Below, one piece after another: positions 58,160 through 64,000 of a stretch of DNA of 64,000 nt; the stretch's first letter is position 1, and every line of letters begins with the position of its first letter. The notes beneath the pieces were generated by a model. It made no database searches and had not been told where the DNA came from. It worked only from the letters and a program-made list of their open reading frames with translations. Source of the DNA: Eumeta japonica (Eukaryota > Arthropoda > Insecta > Lepidoptera > Psychidae). The translations under genes were made by a program, and so were the position numbers. The stretch is taken from the NCBI GenBank assembly GCA_005406025.1, contig BGZK01001272.1, forward strand, positions 62,001-126,000, given 5' to 3'.

Positions 58160-60015
58160 CACAGTTTGCTCTATGGATTGCTCTACCACAGTAATTGTGT
58201 TACGCTAACGTCGCATTTTCATTGCTTTGATTTCACCCTTGTATCTTTTTCACTCAACCAAAATTTTACTACGGTACATAAATGTCGAAACCAGAGACCA
58301 ATAACGAATAGTTCAACGATCTTCGCGCAGAAAACTTTTATTATTTGTAACAGCAAGCAAAATTCCTTTAAAGATGAAATTCGCTTTATGTCCCACATTT
58401 TCTCAATATTTGGAATACGTACGAAAAGAAAATCACGCAAGATCGCTTGTTCAACTTGTCTTCCAACACTATGTCGCATTCAGTTATAATTTAATTTTTT
58501 CAGACATAAGTACCTTTGTTTTAACCATATTCGTTTTATCTATTATCCAGGCAGGACTTTTAAAATTCAAAATTGTCTCCTACAACCGCAATGTCGATGG
58601 CTCAATGTTTATATAATCATTTAAATAAGGCTCAAGGGTTACATAATATTTCATTTTTTTTCAACTCACATTTTTATTATTCTAGGTTTTTTTTTTTATT
58701 CATGGACGCATTAAATAACGATTACATATCGGTAATACGTTTCCGTAAACTTCCGTTTGCTTGAAAACTGTTTGAATATCTGTTGTCACAGACATCTTTT
58801 AGCGCGTTGTTTTTTCCCCTTACAAGTTTCTCAGTTTTTACTGTTAAAGACTTGTGGAACGACTTACCTGTCTTTCAAATTATAATACTAAAAGGTTATC
58901 GACTTTTGTTAATTTTAGACACGATACGGTCACTTTAGGACGACATACCCCAAATTGATATAAAGCTTTGACTCAAATGATCAAGGATTACAGAGAAGTA
59001 ATCTGTACCAACGGTGACGAAAGAGAATATCTGTAACTTTACTTCTCAATCAATATTACAGAATCGAATGCACGAATGCATACTTGTTTTTATCGTTTGT
59101 CATTTGTATATAGAGGTGTATCCTCATGTAATCAGGGTTTGTTACTCGCATAATGAACTTTTATTATTATAATAAATATATTTCTTATATATAATGCAAA
59201 CGCGGGACCGTTTGTTTTCTTTATTATTCTCACCAATTAATTTGCTGTGTTATAGTTTTCAACAGTTTCTTTTTCCATCCGTCGTAGATCGCATATTCTT
59301 GCGTATTTTCTTTATTTAGTGCCCTTTCGTGATATTTTCTTATTTAAATTGTACTTTAAATTATTTTTTCTCCCATTTCTGACCCAGTTCTAATTTGTTA
59401 ATAGTAGAATACAATGTACATCTTACGTTCAAAACATGACAGAATCACTCAAGTTTACCATGGCTAGTCAGTCTGTTGTATGTTCTGTCTTCAAGTACTT
59501 CGACTGGAATAGCTAGTGGTGGTTTGAATGTCTGGACGTAATGATTACGGAAGCCAAGACCATCACGAATCGTGTGATTTGACTAACATAAGCAAATGCA
59601 TATGTTTGCCAGCACCGCCTGTTGACAGCATCCAACATTTATTGCACACGTCCTCGTCCGATGACAAATCGGATTTTTCCACTGGAACAGCGTTCGGACC
59701 ACTCTAACAAATCGATATTGATGATATAGTCATTGAGAAGAACAGTCGTCATGGACGGAAAAACATCCCGTATATTACTACCGAATTGGTACCATAACGG
59801 TTTGGGTTCAACCTTCTACCTAAGTAACCCTAAAAATAATTCAATTTATAGATGTTGTCCACCGTGCAAAAAAATGTGATAGATGAGTTGGACGATGACG
59901 CGGTAGCTCCTCAGCCCCCGGTATGTGGCACGGACGGCGTGCGAAGTCACTGCCCTATGTGGTCAAATCAGTTACTAATATTTATAAATTTCTATTATTA
60001 AAACATAAAATATTA
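58160..60015. other. AT-rich sequence without recognisable gene
   Basis: A 107-codon plus-strand frame (58166-58489) and its 86-codon antisense partner (58219-58479) are not recognisable. The segment 59440-59950 is GC-richer and may be an old mobile element, but no transposase or polymerase motif could be read. Confidence 0.45.
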
Positions 60016-60019
60016 TGAT

Positions 60020-60022
<3 letters not shown>

Positions 60023-60100
<78 letters not shown>
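60023..60100. repeat. (AT)n microsatellite
   Basis: 39 uninterrupted AT dinucleotides, the longest simple repeat in the window. Confidence 0.97.
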
Positions 60101-60104
<4 letters not shown>

Positions 60105-60299
60105 TCTTGTTCTGTGAAAGTAAACATATATAAAAATTCTTGTGTATTTTAGGCTGTTAGACATCTATCGCTCGTGTGAAGACGAAAACAAGTCCCCTTA
60201 GAAAACTAATCTCCACTGTCGAAAGGAAACCCTATAGTAAATGGTGACCAACCTAGATCTCAGTTCTACCAATAACAACACTTAACCGAATAAAAAGCT

Positions 60300-60445
60300 A
60301 CTTTATATCAATCCACAGTGCCTACGCGCGGTGACCGTGGCGAAACCCAGGAGGGAGGCTTATGTCCAAAGCTGTCGTGCAGCGGCCGAAACAATTCGGA
60401 AAATACACAGAACTTAACACGACAATCTTAACGAAGTGAATATGT
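60300..60445. mobile_element. Possible lepidopteran LINE 3'-end fragment
   Basis: The phrase caggagggaggcttatgtcc (60349-60368) resembles the 'gaggaggcctatgtccagcagtgga' end of lepidopteran LINEs, but the following bases do not fit. Uncertain. Confidence 0.25.
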
Positions 60446-60499
60446 TAGTGGAAATTTGGTGATGAACTTAATATAAGCATCCAAAAGACAAGATACAAG

Positions 60500-60690
60500 T
60501 AGCATTGATGCTTGAGTAGTCAGCTACTGCTTACGTTTAAGAAGGTGACGGGTTCAAATCTTAAGCATAAATTGATCGTATTTAGGGTTGAAAATGCCGA
60601 AAAGCTGCCAGACTTTTTACATTGGGTAAGTTTCGTTGTCACCGAAATAATAATAAAAGTACATAGGACTTGGACACCAATTTTAAAAAT
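60500..60690 (+). mobile_element. tRNA-derived SINE with RTE-like tail, copy 6
   Basis: The head cttgagtagtcagctactgc (60511) and ggtgacgggttcaaatct (60543-60560, containing a B box) align with the head of copy 4 (gagtggtcaagagcg and ggcgacggattccaatt). The tail ttcgttgtcaccg (about 60632) is a short drifted version of the shared tail. Confidence 0.55.
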
Positions 60691-60779
60691 GAGCAACCAT
60701 TTATTAGGAAGGGCTGAAAGGACTTTTTTTCATAAATGTGTGGCGCCCTGGCCTACACCTAGTACACTTATAGTTTAAA

Positions 60780-61590
60780 AACATCACTATTAAACAAAAA
60801 GGGCTTTCATTATAAATTATTACACATGACATTGAAAAACATATAGATTACTATAATTTGAATTGTAATAAATCAAAATACATATAAGCGAATGTATTAC
60901 CATAGATTAATAAATATATTAACAAAAAAATGCATAATATTCACTATATGTTGTTCCGATTTGAAGTTTTTACACATAATACACATATCTCTCAAACATA
61001 CATCATCTCGTACCATAAAATTTAAAAAGAACTTCACAATACGTATGTGTATAATATATACGTAGTCATAGCAACTTTCACTTGAAACTTTTTCAATATC
61101 CTTTGCAACCTCCCAGTAGGTTATTGAATATTCGTTGCCCTTCTTGTGTCTTTTCTCGGAAGGAGCGAACTCTAAAATTCCCACAAAATATCGTCACGCT
61201 ACAGAGCTTCAAAAGCGAAAGCGTAACATTAGAAGTGACACATGTGCTTTATTACAGTACGACACAACGTTCAAGGCAGTATTCTTCCTAAAATGCTTTA
61301 GCCGTCGCCAGCTCCTTTGATTTAACTTTGATTTAATTTCGTCCTTAAATGACAATTTTCGTTTCTCACATTCTGATTAAGTAAGTGAGAAGTGACTGTA
61401 TTTTCTTTTACATTAGAGTTGAAAAGAAGTCGCTGTATCTAAGAGTGCTATACGAAATGGCAATGCGCATAAAAATATCTTTTACACAATCAACGTTCGA
61501 AAACAGTGATAAGACTACCGAAAATGCTATTTCTAAGTCGAGTGTTCATTTGTGTCCAATTCTCACTTAAAGTGATTATTGCAAATATTG
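60780..61590. other. AT-rich spacer
   Basis: No recognised gene; several overlapping short frames on both strands. Confidence 0.45.
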
Positions 61591-61593
61591 TCA

Positions 61594-61661
61594 TTCATCA
61601 TCATCATCATCATCATCTTCTTCTTCTTCATCATCATTATCATAATCATTATCATCATCAT
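61594..61661. repeat. (ATC)n/(TTC)n trinucleotide microsatellite
   Basis: Runs of cat, then ttc, then imperfect cat repeats; the histidine/leucine-run frame across it is an artefact. Confidence 0.93.
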
Positions 61662-61664
61662 TCG

Positions 61665-62885
61665 CATCTCAACTACATGACAACAATCATTATTCTTCAG
61701 TCCAATGACTGAAAGAGAAAATTCCTGATACACTGAAAGGAGCGTAATTATTTGAAGGTAGTATAAGTTCTAGTCGAGATTAGGAGTGACGGGAGTGCTT
61801 ATTCTAAATATTCTCATTTTATTTTATTAGAATAGTCCCGATTTTTTAATATCGCTCAATATTTGTACTTTTTAAATCATTACTTTGTTCAATTGCAATG
61901 CACCTACCGCCTCTAAGATTTGTATAGATATATATATACCACCAGAATGTCAATTTTAATGACCTACGTTAGTCACCAGTTAATCGATTAGTTAATCATT
62001 ACGTTTCTGTAAATATAAGTCACTGTAACTCAAACAAAAGGGTTAACCCGACTCTTTAACTTTGGATTGAATCTTTAAATTTAGATTGTTGTGACTTAAG
62101 ACAACTATTCTTTATGACGCAGTAACATGAAAGACACGACTTTGACAGCATAACAGAAAGATATATAAGCGATCATGAAAAGATTACGTTTTATCTTCTT
62201 CTTTCTTTTAATGTACACTGAACCTGAAACACAAATTGTATAACCTTTTTAAGAGTCCACATGCATCAAAAGATATCCTGTAGATCAAAGTCGAGATTAA
62301 GGAGAGCATTTTATTATATGGGCATATGAGCCGAAATCTACAATAAAATCTATGATCCTTAAATTTTAATATTCTTAAAATTATCACCACTACATATTAC
62401 GCCATGCGTATACAACTTCAACACAACTTACACAAGTGTTATAGATTTATTTAACCATATACAAATTCCGTGCTAAGTTATATTAAACAGGCAATATCGC
62501 TTAATACATGGATATAGATAATTTACAACATTTAATCTGATAATGTGTCACAACTTCGTTATCTGTATATGCATGCAGTAGGTAGGTGACCTTGATAAGG
62601 AAATGTATTTCTCTGTATATACGATCTGCACAATACATCCGTCTAAATTATATTTTGAATTGAAGAGCATTAATATTTTGTATTGTGTGTAATTATATAG
62701 CATAATTATAAAAAAATAAAATTAACACTTGCTTAGGTGTTCGATATCTATCAATCCTCTCGAATTGATATTCAATCCTTTGGATAGAGATTCGTAGTGG
62801 AGAGGCAGATTCGAGGGTCAGCGGTGGCTTGCATGCTGCATATTAATGCATGTTGCAGGGGAGCGTCGAGCATTAATATTGGATC
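61665..62885. other. AT-rich spacer
   Basis: No recognised gene. A GC-richer spot at 62790-62870 precedes the hairpin at 62.9 kb. Confidence 0.45.
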
Positions 62886-62891
62886 TAATAA

Positions 62892-62948
62892 GTAATGTAA
62901 AAAGCTCTTGCGCTGCTAGGCCATTAACGCAAGAGCTTTTTATATTAT
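62892..62948 (+). ncRNA. miRNA-like hairpin (candidate)
   Basis: The arms at 62894-62912 and 62928-62946 pair over 19 bp with one mismatch (the a of gtaaa against t of ttata gives an A-C pair). They extend by a U-A and a G-U pair to 62892/62948, around a 15-base loop. A further pair of A-U matches follows one mismatch. This geometry suits an animal microRNA precursor. I recognise no known mature sequence, and the strand is undetermined. Confidence 0.3.
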
Positions 62949-62949
62949 A

Positions 62950-63500
62950 TAACGCAACCCATTAATACAACGCAAGCAGAACCATCAGTAGGTCCCGCGT
63001 ATTCATGGGTATTTCCCGATGTAAAAAAGCCCTAGGACATTCTGTAGTCATGAACACTCTTACAATAGAGTGATAATTGTATGGGATTGATGGCCAATGA
63101 AATTGATCTAGAGAATGTATATCTATGGAAGTCGAATCTCGATGACGTCAAAGCATTTGCGTTTGATAAAAATATTATGCTTCATAATGATATAAGAGTC
63201 AAGGCTGGAGATTGTAATACTGTAAACATTCGCATAAAAATGTCTGTGGACCCTTCCTTTAAATCTGACCTTCGGCTTCTCGTCAAGTACATTATCAAAC
63301 GTTTCATTTGGTCGAAGTCCTCGTTTACATTGTTTACTCACGTTAGCCACAAACGTTTCGCAATTTATCAATCTCAACGTATATTATGCGATAAAAATAC
63401 GGAAAGGGGCCATCCATAAATTATAAGCATTTGACGTTTGTAGAAATAGAAACGATTCTTTCGTGACCATTGCGTAATGGAAGATGCGCAGACTACCGGT
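62950..63500. other. Unrecognised segment with a 112-codon open frame
   Basis: The plus-strand frame 63081-63419 (112 codons, begins MGLMANEIDLENVYLW) has mixed composition and is one of the longer frames, but overlaps an 84-codon minus-strand frame (63123-63377) and shows no domain, signal or membrane segment I can name. The base composition is slightly GC-richer than the flanks. Could be a relic of a mobile element or chance. Confidence 0.3.
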
Positions 63501-63514
63501 TCCAAGGTCTCATA

Positions 63515-63541
63515 TGTGTGTGTGTGTGTGTGTGGTGTGTG
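63515..63541. repeat. (TG)n microsatellite
   Basis: About 12 TG units followed by imperfect TG-rich sequence to about 63600. Confidence 0.93.
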
Positions 63542-63544
63542 TGC

Positions 63545-63900
63545 GGTATTGCGTATGTGCGGTTCACAGGTGCGTCGTGCATGCGTGCGTGTGTATGTAA
63601 TACATATATATAATGATAATGGTATATATTATAACATTTTTCAACGTTCTAAAAATTACTTGCCTAATTTTAAAATGGCAACCACGTATTTTTTAGAAAA
63701 GTACCACTAATGGCAATGTTTTAAAAAAGTCATTATACGCGAAACTGACACACAAATTTGTTATACTAAGTGAACCAACGTACTATTAAATTTTCAAAAA
63801 TTCGTCCCTTCGAGCGGAGAAATAGGGGTTTCAAATATCCTTGAACAATGTTTTACTTTTGAATTTAGAAGTAAAAAACGAAATTAAGCATCTGATCAAT
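63545..63900. other. AT-rich spacer
   Basis: No recognised feature. Confidence 0.45.
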
Positions 63901-63905
63901 AATTG

Positions 63906-63956
63906 TAAAACTTTATTTAAGGCAAAAATTTTTTTTTTGCCTTAAATAAAGTTTTA
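63906..63956. repeat. Perfect hairpin, 23-bp arms
   Basis: The arms at 63906-63928 and 63934-63956 are exact reverse complements around five T. Confidence 0.95.
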
Positions 63957-63984
63957 TGGAGGTGTAATGGAAATTACACCTCCA
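63957..63984. repeat. Perfect hairpin, 12-bp arms, GGAA loop
   Basis: The arms at 63957-63968 and 63973-63984 are exact reverse complements; it starts at the base following the previous hairpin. Confidence 0.95.
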
Positions 63985-64000
63985 AAAGAGTAAAACTAAG

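Noticed and set aside
59440..59950. Possible Tc1-like transposase in a GC-richer segment
   Set aside because: I tried all frames by eye and found no DDE-type motif or helix-turn-helix phrase, so I left it as unassigned sequence.
61506..61712. Histidine- and leucine-run frame
   Set aside because: Translation of the (CAT)n/(TTC)n microsatellite.
1..64000. CRISPR arrays, bacterial operons, insertion sequences or phage genes
   Set aside because: No regularly spaced direct repeats with unique spacers and no bacterial coding organisation; all recognisable content is eukaryotic transposon debris and simple repeats.
1..64000. Integrated viral sequence
   Set aside because: No viral protein motif could be read in any frame; the only retroelement-like polymerase is the Jockey LINE.

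Overview
This 64 kb window is AT-rich, gene-poor eukaryotic DNA, most likely intergenic or deep intronic sequence from a moth or butterfly (Lepidoptera). No open reading frame longer than 139 codons was found, and none resembles a host protein I know. There is no bacterial-type gene organisation. The lepidopteran assignment rests on repeat signatures that I recognise from that order. These are LINE 3' tails with the phrase 'cggacatgacgaaactataa' and 'ggaaccctaaaaa' (about 33.5 kb), a related tail near 18.6 kb, a 'gatcaccgcc...gatggaca' repeat near 57.9 kb, and an RTE-type SINE tail with 'gtgcctcggagagcacg' near 20.9 kb. Decayed mariner and Jockey elements are also present. The order is an inference; arthropod is close to certain.

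Layout. 1-13 kb: background AT-rich DNA, a broken mariner on the minus strand (2.1-3.0 kb), a SINE (3.6 kb), several CpG-rich islets (1.8, 6.8-8.3, 8.6-9.0, 9.7 kb), a striking double perfect hairpin (9.08-9.19 kb), and a possible promoter plus first exon ending in a strong splice donor (12.5-12.6 kb). 13-25 kb: three degenerate hexanucleotide arrays, CpG-rich islets (15.3-15.7, 16.7-17.05 kb), a LINE tail (18.3-18.7 kb), a SINE (20.8-21.1 kb), and a nested transposon locus (21.83-23.70 kb). In that locus a pogo/Tigger-like element sits inside a mariner whose 3' part has been replaced by a (TG/CG)n tract; another hexanucleotide array follows. 25-41 kb: mostly unremarkable AT-rich DNA with SINE copies at 30.5 and 40.1 kb, LINE or Helitron-type tails at 32.9-33.6, 34.2-34.4 and 36.6 kb, and a hexanucleotide array at 36.35 kb. 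41-50 kb: a third mariner (minus), a hexanucleotide array at 45.3-45.65 kb, a Jockey-clade reverse transcriptase relic (46.4-46.9 kb), a SINE (48.5 kb) and a fourth mariner (48.9-49.9 kb). 50-64 kb: a pair of diverged direct repeats of about 380 bp (50.5 and 52.5 kb), a lepidopteran repeat (57.9-58.15 kb), long (AT)n, a SINE (60.5 kb), and two hairpin loci near 62.9 and 63.9 kb.

No genes work together here in the usual sense; the recognisable content is the remains of mobile elements. The least explained signals are (i) a dispersed family of degenerate 6-bp arrays with CG or TG recurring every 6 bp, in eight places and both orientations; (ii) several near-perfect fold-backs, at four or five sites arranged as immediately adjacent pairs; (iii) the nested pogo-in-mariner locus with same-orientation iterons; (iv) two miRNA-like hairpins; and (v) CpG-rich islets, one of which has the look of a first exon. 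All coordinates of decayed elements are approximate.
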